Shown here in pieces: positions 1 through 8,455 of a DNA stretch of 64,000 nt. Location: positions 190,068-254,067 of the forward strand of contig NZ_CALGRE010000045.1 of assembly GCF_937958975.1 (NCBI RefSeq). The letters run 5' to 3'. Numbering within the stretch: position 1 is the first letter of the stretch; each line of letters opens with the position of its first letter. The position numbers and the translations under genes are program-made. The notes below the pieces were generated by a model. The model ran no database searches. It saw nothing but the letters and a program-made list of their open reading frames with translations, and had not been told where the DNA came from. The stretch comes from an uncultured Eubacterium sp. (GTDB taxonomy: Bacteria > Bacillota > Clostridia > Lachnospirales > Lachnospiraceae).

Positions 1-273
1 ACGTGTTCGGGAGATTTGAGAATTGATAATGATATTAAGCAGATAGTAATTGCAAGATTATTGAATGTAAGTCAGGCAACTTATTCACGTTATGAAACTG
101 GAGATTTGGAAATCCCAATATCAGCATTTATAAAACTGGCAGAATTTTATAATACAAGTATTGATTATTTAGTAGGTATAACAGATGAAAAAGAAGCATA
201 TAAAAGAGTAAAAACTATGGTAAGGACTGGTTCTAGTCACACAAGACACCACAAATCAATACGACAGCCATAA
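1..273 (+). CDS. XRE-family helix-turn-helix regulator, 5' end outside window
   Basis: The frame is open from base 1. It contains a typical Xre/Cro-type HTH (LNVSQATYSRYETGDLEIP) followed by the usual FYNTSIDYLVG segment of small phage/ICE repressors. A TTG at 16 could be read as a start, but the N-terminus would then lack helix 1, so the gene most likely begins before the window. The last ~12 residues are Ser/His/Arg-rich and unlike the family; they are encoded by the outer arm of the inverted repeat at 241-485, so the original stop may have been lost. Role inferred: repressor of the neighbouring mobile element. Confidence 0.6.
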   Translation, partial: TCSGDLRIDNDIKQIVIARLLNVSQATYSRYETGDLEIPISAFIKLAEFYNTSIDYLVGITDEKEAYKRVKTMVRTGSSHTRHHKSIRQP

Positions 274-485
274 ACGTTTTATCTAAAACCCTTGTAATTA
301 CTTATGTTTTATTTATCTTTATCCCCATGAAGTGATAGTGTGGTCTCGGCTATACTACCCGAGACCACACTATCACTTCATGGGTAGATATTTATTTTAA
401 CAAATAAATAATCATATAAAGATAAATATACATACATACTTACTCGTGTTTTAGATACGTTGGCTGTGATTTTTTGGTGTCTTGT
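241..485. repeat. Long nested inverted repeat, candidate replication or transfer origin
   Basis: The centre is a perfect 26-bp inverted repeat (324-349 with 359-384, 9-nt loop). Outside it, further arms pair in order: 310-322 with 416-428 (13 bp), 281-289 with 448-456 (9 bp), 265-270 with 461-466, and 241-251 with 475-485 (11 bp). The dyad therefore spans about 245 bp. It lies between an XRE gene and a replication-relaxation gene. Such nested dyads are found at nick sites, single-strand origins and plasmid origins; which one this is cannot be told from the sequence. Confidence 0.7.
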
Positions 486-492
486 TTAGTAG

Positions 493-1140
493 GTGGTGGT
501 GCGTATTAAGTTAGTTGAGAGAGATTATGTGGTGTTTCGTGAGGTCGAGCGTTGGAGATATTGTCTTGGCAGGCATATTAAGATTTTGGCAGGATTTCCA
601 AGTCAGAGAAGTTGTGACAGACGTTTAAAAGTCTTGCTTGAGATGGGTTTCCTTAATAGAAAAAAGATAATATATGGCGTTCCCTCAATATACACCCTGC
701 CTTTTAAAGCAAAAATGTTAATTGGAGCAAATAAAAGGCAGGACAAAATCAGACTTGATAATATCATACATGATATTGCTGTTTTAGATACAGCAATATA
801 CATGATGTCAAAATATAATATCAGCCTGTCAGATATACAGACAGAAAAACAGTTACATTCCAAAGATGGTTTTAGTATTAGAAAACATCAGCCTGATTTT
901 GTTTTCACAAAAGATAACAAAACATACTGTGTCGAAGTTGAACTTACGTTGAAAGCAAAAGACAGATTAGAAAATAATATCAAATCAAATTTTCTTAACT
1001 TTGATATTCAAATATGGGTTTTAGAAGATAACCCGAAATTAATCAGAGTAATCAAAGATAATAAATTACAATACCCCAATATAGAAATTACAGATATTAA
1101 GGAAGTGAGAAACTATGTTGAATTTAGAAACAATAATTAA
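493..1140 (+). CDS. Replication-relaxation family protein
   Basis: This 215-aa protein resembles the replication-relaxation family of Firmicute plasmids and integrative elements: an N-terminal winged-helix-like part (about 1-75, with RDYVVFREVERWRYCLGRHI and a basic FLNRKK turn), then a mixed region with HDIAVLDTAIYMM, and a C-terminal nuclease-like core (PDFVF..CVEVELTLKAKDRLENNI). The family is linked to plasmid replication and DNA relaxation, but a catalytic residue cannot be named safely. The start is one of three consecutive GTG codons after an AGG-rich stretch and is uncertain. It follows the large dyad directly, which could be its target, and is 5 bp from the coupling ATPase. Confidence 0.6.
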   Translation: MVVRIKLVERDYVVFREVERWRYCLGRHIKILAGFPSQRSCDRRLKVLLEMGFLNRKKIIYGVPSIYTLPFKAKMLIGANKRQDKIRLDNIIHDIAVLDTAIYMMSKYNISLSDIQTEKQLHSKDGFSIRKHQPDFVFTKDNKTYCVEVELTLKAKDRLENNIKSNFLNFDIQIWVLEDNPKLIRVIKDNKLQYPNIEITDIKEVRNYVEFRNNN

Positions 1141-1145
1141 AATGA

Positions 1146-2546
1146 GTGAACGGATTATATAAACACCCAGCATTAACATTTGTTTTACTTTCAATTATTC
1201 CAGTGGCAATTATTATAAGGGAAATGTCAAAGGAACATTTAATCAATAAATATTTTAATTTTTCAAAGGAGTTAAAAAAAGTGAGAGGTAATAAAAATAG
1301 GAACAACCAAAAGCAAAAAAGAAATATTGAAAACTCAACATTTATCGGTTGGACAAGTGGTAAAAAGCCCATTTATACTCCAGACAATGCAAAGCACATT
1401 TTTGTATGTGGTACAACAGGCAGTGGCAAGACCGTTACACTGTCTAATTATATCAAAAGTGGAATTGACAAAGACTACCCAATGCTAATTATAGACGGCA
1501 AAGGAGACACAGGACAAGGTTCTATGATAGAAATTGTTAAAAGACTGAAAGGCAAAAAAAGACTATATGTCATTAACCTTACAAACCCTTTAAAGTCAGA
1601 CAGATACAATCCTTTTCAAAATGCTACTCCAACCATTGCAAAAGATATGTTAATTAACATGACCGACTGGAGCGAAGAACATTATAAACTAAACACAGAA
1701 AGATATTTACAAAGACTAATTAATTTACTTGTAAAAGCAGATATAAGATTATCTTTTAAAAGCATTGTATCAAATATGAGTATTGATAAATTTACAAGCA
1801 TAAGCAGACTTTTAGTAAAGAACGAAATCATTACAAAGGAAGAACACGCACAAAATCTTGAACTTGCTGGGACAAGTGGAAAAATAGCCGAAAGTGCCAT
1901 TGCAAGATTTAGTCTGATAGAAGAAAGCGAACTTGGATATATCTTTGATGAAAACGGAATTGACATATACACAGCATTACAGGAAAACGCAATTATATTA
2001 TTTATTTTAAACCCTCTGATATTTCCTGAAACTTCCCCACTGATAGGAAGATTACTTTTAATAGACAGCAAAAAAGCAGTCAGCAATATGTTTTTACATA
2101 ACCAGTCAAGAACATTTTTTATTATGGACGAAATCAACAGTTACGCCTCTCCTGCACTTATTGATCTTGTAAACAAGAGCCGAAGTGCAGGCGTAACCTG
2201 TATACTTGCAACCCAAAGTTTATCAGACCTTGACTTTGCAGTAAATGAAGCATTTAAAGAGCAGATAATAGAAAACTGCAACAATTACATTGTCATGAGA
2301 CAAAACAGTTCTATAAACAGTGAACATTGGGCGAATATATTAGGAACAAGAAACACTTTAGAAGTAACATACCAGTTAGCACAACAGAACGCTGTCACTT
2401 CTGAAACTGGTTATGGTTCGGCAAGACGAGTACGAGAATACTACTACCACCCTGACGATATTAAGACATTAAAAACAGGGCAGGCAATTTATCTATCAAA
2501 AGATAATAATTATCATAGTAAGGTTATTATAAATAAGCCTGTTTAG
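1146..2546 (+). CDS. TraD/VirD4-like conjugative coupling ATPase
   Basis: The 466-aa protein has one short N-terminal hydrophobic segment (about residues 8-26), a Walker A motif GTTGSGKT at 89-96, a Walker B region FFIMDEIN with D328/E329, and a C-terminal TraM/TraD-recognition-type ATPase part (SRSAGVTCILATQSLSDL). These are the hallmarks of type IV coupling proteins that bring DNA to a secretion channel. It starts with GTG; the nearby ATG at 1142 runs into a stop after six codons. It forms a two-gene unit with the replication-relaxation gene. No other type IV secretion genes are in the window, so the element may be mobilisable or incomplete. Confidence 0.75.
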   Translation: MNGLYKHPALTFVLLSIIPVAIIIREMSKEHLINKYFNFSKELKKVRGNKNRNNQKQKRNIENSTFIGWTSGKKPIYTPDNAKHIFVCGTTGSGKTVTLSNYIKSGIDKDYPMLIIDGKGDTGQGSMIEIVKRLKGKKRLYVINLTNPLKSDRYNPFQNATPTIAKDMLINMTDWSEEHYKLNTERYLQRLINLLVKADIRLSFKSIVSNMSIDKFTSISRLLVKNEIITKEEHAQNLELAGTSGKIAESAIARFSLIEESELGYIFDENGIDIYTALQENAIILFILNPLIFPETSPLIGRLLLIDSKKAVSNMFLHNQSRTFFIMDEINSYASPALIDLVNKSRSAGVTCILATQSLSDLDFAVNEAFKEQIIENCNNYIVMRQNSSINSEHWANILGTRNTLEVTYQLAQQNAVTSETGYGSARRVREYYYHPDDIKTLKTGQAIYLSKDNNYHSKVIINKPV

Positions 2547-2639
2547 TATTAACAACATAGAATATTTTGATTAGTAAAAGTTTAACAATATACAAGATAA
2601 AATAGCTAAATTATGTGGTTATATTTAATAATATTTGGT

Positions 2640-2668
2640 TTGACAAAATATGCATTTTTTTATAAAAT
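2640..2668 (+). promoter_or_regulatory. Sigma-A-type promoter for the NUDIX operon
   Basis: TTGACA at 2640-2645 and TAAAAT at 2663-2668 are separated by 17 bp. Transcription would begin near 2676, leaving a short leader before the strong AGGAGG site of the NUDIX gene. Confidence 0.65.
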
Positions 2669-2716
2669 TATATATATTAAAAGGGGTAAAAGTATTGATT
2701 TAATAGGAGGTATAAT

Positions 2717-3328
2717 ATGTCAAAATATACACATACAATACCAATAACTGCTATTGTAGAAAATAATGGACAATTTTTGTTTATAAAGCGTTCTCGTTTT
2801 GAAAAAAATATGGCAGGTAAATGGGTTTTCCCTGGTGGAAAAGTAGAAAAAAATGAAGATGTTATAGCAGCTTTATATAGGGAATTAAAAGAAGAAACAG
2901 GGTTGATATTTACAGATGAATTTGCATTCTTGTCTTCTTATCATTTTCTTCGTGCGGAAGATAATTCATCTTCACAAGGTTTTGTTTTTTTAGTACGTTC
3001 AGAAAATAGAGATATAAAAATAGATTCTAGTATAGAAGAATATAGATGGATAAATCCTGAAGAAATTGTTGATTTTAAATTTAGTTATGCACCTATTAAT
3101 GATTTTGAATTAGAAACAAAAGTGACAATTCCAGGTATGGAAGTGCATGTTAGAAATGCATTGATTATTATTAAAAAAGGATTATTTTTGAATAGGCATA
3201 TATTTTCAGTTACTGAATATCAACAAGACAAATGTACAATGAATAAAGAATATTTGAGAAACCTAAAAAATACTTCTAATATAGAAGAATTTTTTCAAAG
3301 TAATAGCATATTACCACATTTAAAATAG
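2717..3328 (+). CDS. NUDIX hydrolase with C-terminal extension
   Basis: A perfect Nudix box lies at residues 41-63 (G41, E47, then RELKEETGL), the Mg2+-binding loop-helix that cleaves nucleoside diphosphates linked to another moiety. The Nudix fold takes up about residues 5-150; the remaining ~50 residues are an extension not needed for the fold. The start has an AGGAGG 9 bp upstream. It is the first gene of a three-gene operon with a methyltransferase (12-bp gap) and a metallophosphoesterase (12-bp gap). The substrate cannot be read from the sequence. A defence or nucleotide-signal role is only inferred from the mobile context. Confidence 0.85.
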   Translation: MSKYTHTIPITAIVENNGQFLFIKRSRFEKNMAGKWVFPGGKVEKNEDVIAALYRELKEETGLIFTDEFAFLSSYHFLRAEDNSSSQGFVFLVRSENRDIKIDSSIEEYRWINPEEIVDFKFSYAPINDFELETKVTIPGMEVHVRNALIIIKKGLFLNRHIFSVTEYQQDKCTMNKEYLRNLKNTSNIEEFFQSNSILPHLK

Positions 3329-3340
3329 AGGATTTAGAGT

Positions 3341-4465
3341 ATGGATATAGAGACTTTTAATTATATAGATAATTTGATATCAAAATATAAAGATACTTGG
3401 AAAGATTTTGAGTTTGTCTCATTAACAGAATTAAATAATAATATACCAGATGATAGTGAAGAAATTAATTTCTCAAAACTATTAAAAAAAATGAAGGGAA
3501 TATTTCCTGTTGAATTATATAATTTAATAAAAGAGTACAAACCAGCTTTGAAATTAACCTTTGAAGATGAAGAACATTCTACGAAAAGGTATGAGAATAA
3601 TGGTTGGCACAAAATAGCAGAGGAAATTAATTTGCCAACTCCTCATCTCGCAAATTATGAGTGGAGATATACAGAAGAAAGTGCTAATAAAATAGTTGAC
3701 TATATATTAAATACAGAAAACAAAAAAATTAATATATGTTGCTTAGGTACACCTACTATTGCTTTGGAATTAATCAATAGAGGTCATTTTGTAACACTTT
3801 TGGATATAAACAATCCATTAATAGATTGTATCAAAAAAATATATGATGAGACAAAAATTGAATGTATTACATATGATGCTCAAAAAAATATACCACAAAG
3901 ATTAATAAATAAATTTGATATAATATTAATTAATCCTCCTTGGTATTTAGATTACTATGAATTATTTATTTCAAGAGCATTACAACTGATGAAAGAGGAA
4001 GGCGGTGAAATAATTCTTCCGTTCTTTCAACCATTATCAAGACATACAGCTCTACAGGATTTATTATGCTTAGAAAAATATATTGAGGAGTCAATTTGTA
4101 ACAAAATTTCTTCACTTGGATATATAGAATTTGAAACTCCAACCTTTGAAAAAAGAATTTTGCAAAAGAATGGCATATCAATATGTGATAATTGGAGAAA
4201 TGCAGAGATAGTAAAACTTACTTATGATAAAAATATGATAATTCCAATTCAAGAAGAGAAAATTTTAGAAAAAAAGAATTGGGTAAGATTTTATGATGAA
4301 AAAACAAAATCATATTTTGTAATAGATGCACTAAATATGATTAATAAAGATTTTCAGTTAGAAAGTGCTCAAAGTAGTTTTTTAGAAAATATAAGTAGAA
4401 AAGAAATTGAAAATCTGAAAATTGATATTTGGGATAATCGGAATAAAATAATATTTTTTAATTAA
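3341..4465 (+). CDS. Putative SAM-dependent methyltransferase/aminopropyltransferase-like protein
   Basis: The 374-aa protein has a degenerate SAM-binding strand (NICCLGTPTIALELINRG, about 131-148), an acidic end of strand two (LLDINN) and a motif IV NPPWY at 198-202. NPPY/W-type motifs occur in amino-methyltransferases (DNA N6/N4, glutamine N5) and a related D/NPPY motif in branched-chain polyamine synthases; the upstream ANYEWRYT segment slightly recalls the latter. The first ~100 residues are not recognised. It is the middle gene of the NUDIX operon. Acceptor substrate unknown; confidence is good for the Rossmann methyltransferase fold, low for the function. Confidence 0.55.
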   Translation: MDIETFNYIDNLISKYKDTWKDFEFVSLTELNNNIPDDSEEINFSKLLKKMKGIFPVELYNLIKEYKPALKLTFEDEEHSTKRYENNGWHKIAEEINLPTPHLANYEWRYTEESANKIVDYILNTENKKINICCLGTPTIALELINRGHFVTLLDINNPLIDCIKKIYDETKIECITYDAQKNIPQRLINKFDIILINPPWYLDYYELFISRALQLMKEEGGEIILPFFQPLSRHTALQDLLCLEKYIEESICNKISSLGYIEFETPTFEKRILQKNGISICDNWRNAEIVKLTYDKNMIIPIQEEKILEKKNWVRFYDEKTKSYFVIDALNMINKDFQLESAQSSFLENISRKEIENLKIDIWDNRNKIIFFN

Positions 4466-4477
4466 GTAGGAAAAAGT

Positions 4478-5899
4478 ATGAAAGAAAAAACAATTTTAAT
4501 AAGGTATTCAGATTATAAAGAACGAACAACAATAATTAGTCATAAAGAAATTTTAGATAAACATGGAAAGGTATATTGGGGGTGGTGGAAAAAGCCATAT
4601 GAGGAATTCCCTCAAGAAATATTAAAAAATATTAATTCTAAAAATGACACAAAAATATGGATTATAAATAGAACTGAACGTATTTTTTATACTGCGATTT
4701 GTAGTCAGGTAATTGTTTATGATGAAAAAAGGAATAGTCCCAATTTAGATTTAACTCCGAGTTACTATTCTGATGAGGCATTGAATGTTTGGTTTGAATT
4801 GACATCAATAAATCAAGCAAATCCCGAAGATTTTATTTCAGTATATGGTCAACCCCCTGATGGTGACAATACACTTTTCGTTCTAAATCCAAGTGTAAAG
4901 ATAACACAGGAAGTAGATACAGATTTTGTTGAAGTGAATGGCGATTCGATTCTTCACTTATCGGACTTACATTTTGGTAAAGATCACAATTATTATCATA
5001 GCGGTAATCATCTTCGTGCTAGATTGATTGAAGTGATAAAGCCACTGATTCAGCAAGAAAGAATTGGAGTTATTATTGCTTCAGGTGATTTTACTTGTGG
5101 AGGCAGTAAAACAGGTTTTAATGAAGCTAGAGAATTTTTAGAACAAATTATAGAAGAGTGCAATGTTGAAAAGAAATCACTAGTGATAGTACCAGGGAAT
5201 CATGATATTGTTTTTGGGGAAGAAGAAAATCCGAAAATTGAAAATGATATTGACACTAGATATAGAAAATTTAGAAAGCAACTTTTAGGAATTCCAGAAG
5301 AAGAGGACATTCAACATCTAAGGTATTACAAATTGAGTAATAATTGGATAATAACTTGTTCTTGTTTTAATTCTGCGAGAATAAGAGATGATTACTTAAA
5401 GTCTTATGGTTACATAGGCTGGGATAAGTATAGACCACTATTATCAGAGTTGTCCAAAAAAATAGGAAATCTGAAATCTGAAGAATATATTAAAAGAAGG
5501 ATATTGAATTTTTCTATATGTCATCATCATTTAAAAATATTTATGCCTTCCCAAATACCAAGTGCTGATAAACCAGTAAGTGTATTAATTGATGGTGGAA
5601 CATTTGAAAAAGAATTAATAGAAAATGGAATACATTTTTTGTTACATGGACATCAACATATTGAATATCATGGCAGTTCAGGAATATTTGATGAAAATGG
5701 TAAAAGATTGAATTTAAACATATTAGGAGTAGGAAGTGCTGGAGTAAAAATTGGTAGAGGAGGATATCCAGAGCAATTTAATTGGAATTCTTTTAATGTT
5801 TATACTCCAGGGGAAGATGGGTTCCTACATATTAAAGTTTATAAATATAATAGTGAAGGAACTAATGAAGTAGATTATTATAAAGTTCCATATTTATAA
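4478..5899 (+). CDS. Calcineurin-like metallophosphoesterase with novel N-terminal domain
   Basis: All dinuclear metal motifs are present: DLHFG (D163, H165), GDFT (D204), GNHD (240-243), HHH (349-351) and HGHQH (390-394). The catalytic domain fills about 155-473. The first ~150 residues form an unrecognised domain rich in Trp (YWGWWKKP at about 33-40). The family hydrolyses phosphoesters including nucleotides, phosphoproteins and DNA ends. It is the last gene of the NUDIX-methyltransferase operon and is followed by a hairpin terminator. The combination suggests processing of a modified nucleotide, which is inference. Confidence 0.8.
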   Translation: MKEKTILIRYSDYKERTTIISHKEILDKHGKVYWGWWKKPYEEFPQEILKNINSKNDTKIWIINRTERIFYTAICSQVIVYDEKRNSPNLDLTPSYYSDEALNVWFELTSINQANPEDFISVYGQPPDGDNTLFVLNPSVKITQEVDTDFVEVNGDSILHLSDLHFGKDHNYYHSGNHLRARLIEVIKPLIQQERIGVIIASGDFTCGGSKTGFNEAREFLEQIIEECNVEKKSLVIVPGNHDIVFGEEENPKIENDIDTRYRKFRKQLLGIPEEEDIQHLRYYKLSNNWIITCSCFNSARIRDDYLKSYGYIGWDKYRPLLSELSKKIGNLKSEEYIKRRILNFSICHHHLKIFMPSQIPSADKPVSVLIDGGTFEKELIENGIHFLLHGHQHIEYHGSSGIFDENGKRLNLNILGVGSAGVKIGRGGYPEQFNWNSFNVYTPGEDGFLHIKVYKYNSEGTNEVDYYKVPYL

Positions 5900-5973
5900 C
5901 AATATGTGTAAATTTTAAGAGGGGTAAAGAACTACGAACAAATAAATATTAGTATAACAAATAATAAAACAAT

Positions 5974-6016
5974 AAAAAAGATGGAATGTATTATAAAAAT
6001 ACTGACCATCTTTTTT
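5974..6016. terminator. Bidirectional terminator between convergent genes
   Basis: An 11-bp stem (5974-5984 with 6006-6016) is flanked by A and T runs on both sides, so it can stop the phosphoesterase operon and the convergent XRE gene. A second inverted repeat (5934-5940 with 6021-6027) encloses it. Confidence 0.8.
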
Positions 6017-6052
6017 GCGTTGTTCGTATATAGAAAAATCTTTTTATCAGAA

Positions 6053-6412
6053 TTAATCGTACTTATTCTTATCTCTATCCTTTATATCTAACAAATTTAA
6101 TTTTGCATATCGAATAACGTCTTTCTTATATTGTTCAGGGAGTTTGTCAAAATAATATAAAAGGTTTTCTGCTTGAGAACTCAATACCATTTCTTTAAAA
6201 TATTTAGGATTTTCTGTCCTACTCAACAAATAATCAGCAGTAACATTAAAGAAATCACAAAGTTTTATGAATGTTTCAAAGTCAAGCTCCCGTTTGTCAA
6301 GTTCGTAATTAGATAATACTTTACTACTACAACCAATATAATTTGCTACTTCTTGTTGTGATAACTCCAAACTTTCCCGTAAACTTCTAATTTTTGCTCC
6401 AAAAGTATTCAA
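6053..6412 (-). CDS. XRE-family transcriptional regulator
   Basis: The 119-aa protein has an N-terminal HTH (LRESLELSQQEVANYIGCSSKVLSNYELDKRELDFETF, about 10-48) and an FFNVTADYLL segment, followed by a C-terminal helical part. It diverges from the lipoprotein gene at 6572. An inverted repeat (6457-6463 with 6470-6476) lies about 45 bp upstream of its start and is a likely operator. Inferred role: autoregulated repressor of the divergent lipoprotein unit or of the element. Confidence 0.8.
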   Translation of the reverse strand: MNTFGAKIRSLRESLELSQQEVANYIGCSSKVLSNYELDKRELDFETFIKLCDFFNVTADYLLSRTENPKYFKEMVLSSQAENLLYYFDKLPEQYKKDVIRYAKLNLLDIKDRDKNKYD

Positions 6413-6456
6413 ATGACAGCCCTCCTTTACTTATCCAAATTATAATACATTGCATA

Positions 6457-6476
6457 TTGAAATAATTGTATTTCAA
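6457..6476. promoter_or_regulatory. Candidate operator between divergent XRE and lipoprotein genes
   Basis: TTGAAAT and ATTTCAA form a perfect 7-bp inverted repeat with a 6-bp spacer, placed between the XRE start and the lipoprotein promoter. Confidence 0.5.
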
Positions 6477-6496
6477 CAATAAGTTCTAATTTTATG

Positions 6497-6525
6497 TTGA
6501 CACGCGAACTTTTCGTAGATACAAT
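6497..6525 (+). promoter_or_regulatory. Promoter of the lipoprotein pair
   Basis: TTGACA (6497-6502) and TACAAT (6520-6525) are spaced by 17 bp. The spacer holds a CGAA-CTT-TTCG dyad that could also bind the divergent XRE protein. Confidence 0.7.
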
Positions 6526-6571
6526 AATTTTATCTATAAACTATATATATTAAACGAAAAGGAGAAATAAT

Positions 6572-6916
6572 ATGAGAGTTGCAAAAATTTTAGTTGTATT
6601 AATTACAGGGTTATTTTTGTTATGTGCATGTGGCAAAAATGATATAGTAGGAACTTATGTTGGAGAAAGTGGAAAGTTAAAACTTTCAAATGAAAATGAA
6701 TGGTCTTATTATGAAGATGGCAATTGGGGGAACAAAGATATTGATTTAAAAGGAACATATTCGAAATCAGAAGACAACACATATATATTAGAGTGTGACA
6801 AGATAACCTTGTATGCAACCATAGAAGAAAATGGATTATATGTATATTCAGATGATTCGGATTGGAACTCTGAAACAATGAAGAAAATTGATTCCGATAA
6901 TATGGAAATTGAGTAA
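6572..6916 (+). CDS. Small predicted lipoprotein
   Basis: The 114-aa product begins with MRVAK, a hydrophobic stretch and a lipobox ending LLCACG, so it should be lipidated and anchored on the outer face of the membrane. The remainder (VGTYVGESGKLKLSNENEW... TYILECDKITLYATIEENGLYVYS) reads as a beta-rich domain like those of small Gram-positive lipoproteins. The start has AAAGGAG upstream. It forms a unit with a second lipoprotein 33 bp downstream. Function unknown. Confidence 0.7.
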   Translation: MRVAKILVVLITGLFLLCACGKNDIVGTYVGESGKLKLSNENEWSYYEDGNWGNKDIDLKGTYSKSEDNTYILECDKITLYATIEENGLYVYSDDSDWNSETMKKIDSDNMEIE

Positions 6917-6949
6917 CAAAAGTTAAATATATTTGTGAAAGGACATGAT

Positions 6950-8221
6950 ATGAATAAGAAAATAATAGTACTATGTATTTGCTTAATTGCTTCAATGCTA
7001 TTAATCGCTTGTGAGACTAAAAACTATAGTGAAGAAAGTTCGAATGTAGAAACTCCAACGACTAACGATATTGAAGAAGTCGAAAAATTAATATATTGTG
7101 ATACAATGACACTTTTAGAAAAGGATAATATGTTTTTGATAACTTCTACAGAAGGTAATAAATATGTTATTGATGATAATGGTATAATACAGGAAAATCC
7201 TGAAAATACATTAGAATTTAGATATTTGAAAGCATATGAAAATGATGATGAAAGTATTTCAGTTTTAGATATATTTGACAATGATGTATCTGATGATTTT
7301 ATTACAAATAGTGATAATGAGGAAATTGTAGATGTTGTTACAATGAAAGATATGGAAGTTGTTATAGTAAGAGAGTTTGAGGAAACAGCAACTAATAGTA
7401 ATATTATACTGAAAATGTTGGACAAGAACGGAAATGAACTATCTAGAATTGAGTCAAATGATAAACGTTTAAAACGTGTCAATGACAGTATTAATTTTGC
7501 TGAGGAATTTCGGGAAATGAGTTTAAGGGATATTGAATATTGTGGAGATACTGTATGCAGATTAGGAGATATAAGTCTAAATGTTAAAACTGGTGAAATC
7601 GTTAGTACAGGCATTTATTTTGATAATGGATATGGTGTAGACTATTGGACAAATAATATTGAAGATATACATGGCAAGAAAAAGTTTCCTATAGATAAGT
7701 CTGGACAAACAGATGAAAGTGTAAGTGATATTATATCTAGTAGTAATAAATATAGATTAAGTAATGGCCTATTTTTTAATGATGAAAAAAAGATATTTTA
7801 TGATATTAATTTAACTCCTCAAATAGATTTGAGTAAATATGATATTCTTGTATGGGAACATGACACAGAAGATTATGTATTGAAAGATGGATATTGTAGC
7901 ATACAGGCTAAAAATCCTAGTGGAGCATGGTTTAGTGGTATTATAGACAATAATGGTAAATGGGTAATTGAACTAACAAAATCTGAAAGCAGATGGGATT
8001 TAATAGGAGATATAGGAAATGAATTAATTCTTATGAGTAATTCAGAGGGATATTTTTATTTTGATACAGAGACAAAAACAATAGAAAATATTGAAAATAT
8101 AAAATGCCAGAATAAATATTTTTTAGATGGAAAAATGTATTGCCTATTAGATTCGGGCGAGATATTATGCAAGGATTTAAAAAGTAATGAAGACACTATT
8201 ATAAACATTCATAAAGGTTAG
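6950..8221 (+). CDS. Predicted lipoprotein of unknown function
   Basis: About 423 aa. The ATG at 6950 is preferred over the upstream GTG at 6935 because AAGGA lies 6 bp upstream and the protein then starts MNKKI, followed by a signal peptide and a lipobox LLIACE. The mature part is acidic, Asp/Asn-rich, with several short segments of the type 'D.NGKWVI' that recall WG/beta-propeller-like repeats. It is probably cotranscribed with the small lipoprotein upstream. No enzymatic motif was seen. Confidence 0.65.
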   Translation: MNKKIIVLCICLIASMLLIACETKNYSEESSNVETPTTNDIEEVEKLIYCDTMTLLEKDNMFLITSTEGNKYVIDDNGIIQENPENTLEFRYLKAYENDDESISVLDIFDNDVSDDFITNSDNEEIVDVVTMKDMEVVIVREFEETATNSNIILKMLDKNGNELSRIESNDKRLKRVNDSINFAEEFREMSLRDIEYCGDTVCRLGDISLNVKTGEIVSTGIYFDNGYGVDYWTNNIEDIHGKKKFPIDKSGQTDESVSDIISSSNKYRLSNGLFFNDEKKIFYDINLTPQIDLSKYDILVWEHDTEDYVLKDGYCSIQAKNPSGAWFSGIIDNNGKWVIELTKSESRWDLIGDIGNELILMSNSEGYFYFDTETKTIENIENIKCQNKYFLDGKMYCLLDSGEILCKDLKSNEDTIINIHKG

Positions 8222-8235
8222 GGTGTTCAGGCATT

Positions 8236-8301
8236 GAATAAAAAATATGTAAAGTTAGATAAAGTTGATAGTTTAATAGAAAAGTATATTAATAATTAAT
8301 A
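8236..8301 (+). pseudogene. Short coding remnant after the lipoprotein
   Basis: A 21-codon frame starting with TTG reads KKYVKLDKVDSLIEKYINN and looks like the C-terminal tail of a phage/ICE protein. There is no ribosome site and no upstream domain, so it is probably debris. Confidence 0.25.
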
Positions 8302-8336
8302 GTTAAAAAATTAGTAGTATAATTATAAGCAAAACC

Positions 8337-8381
8337 AAAGGACAATTAGTTAAGTATAAACTTATCCAATTGTCCTTTTTT
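8337..8381 (+). terminator. Rho-independent terminator
   Basis: AAAGGACAATT pairs with AATTGTCCTTT and is followed by a T run; it ends the lipoprotein unit. Confidence 0.8.
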
Positions 8382-8455
8382 ATGTAATTATCTAACATAT
8401 GGGCAATCACGTTTGAATAAATTATAATAAGACAACCTAATAAAAGAGGATATAT

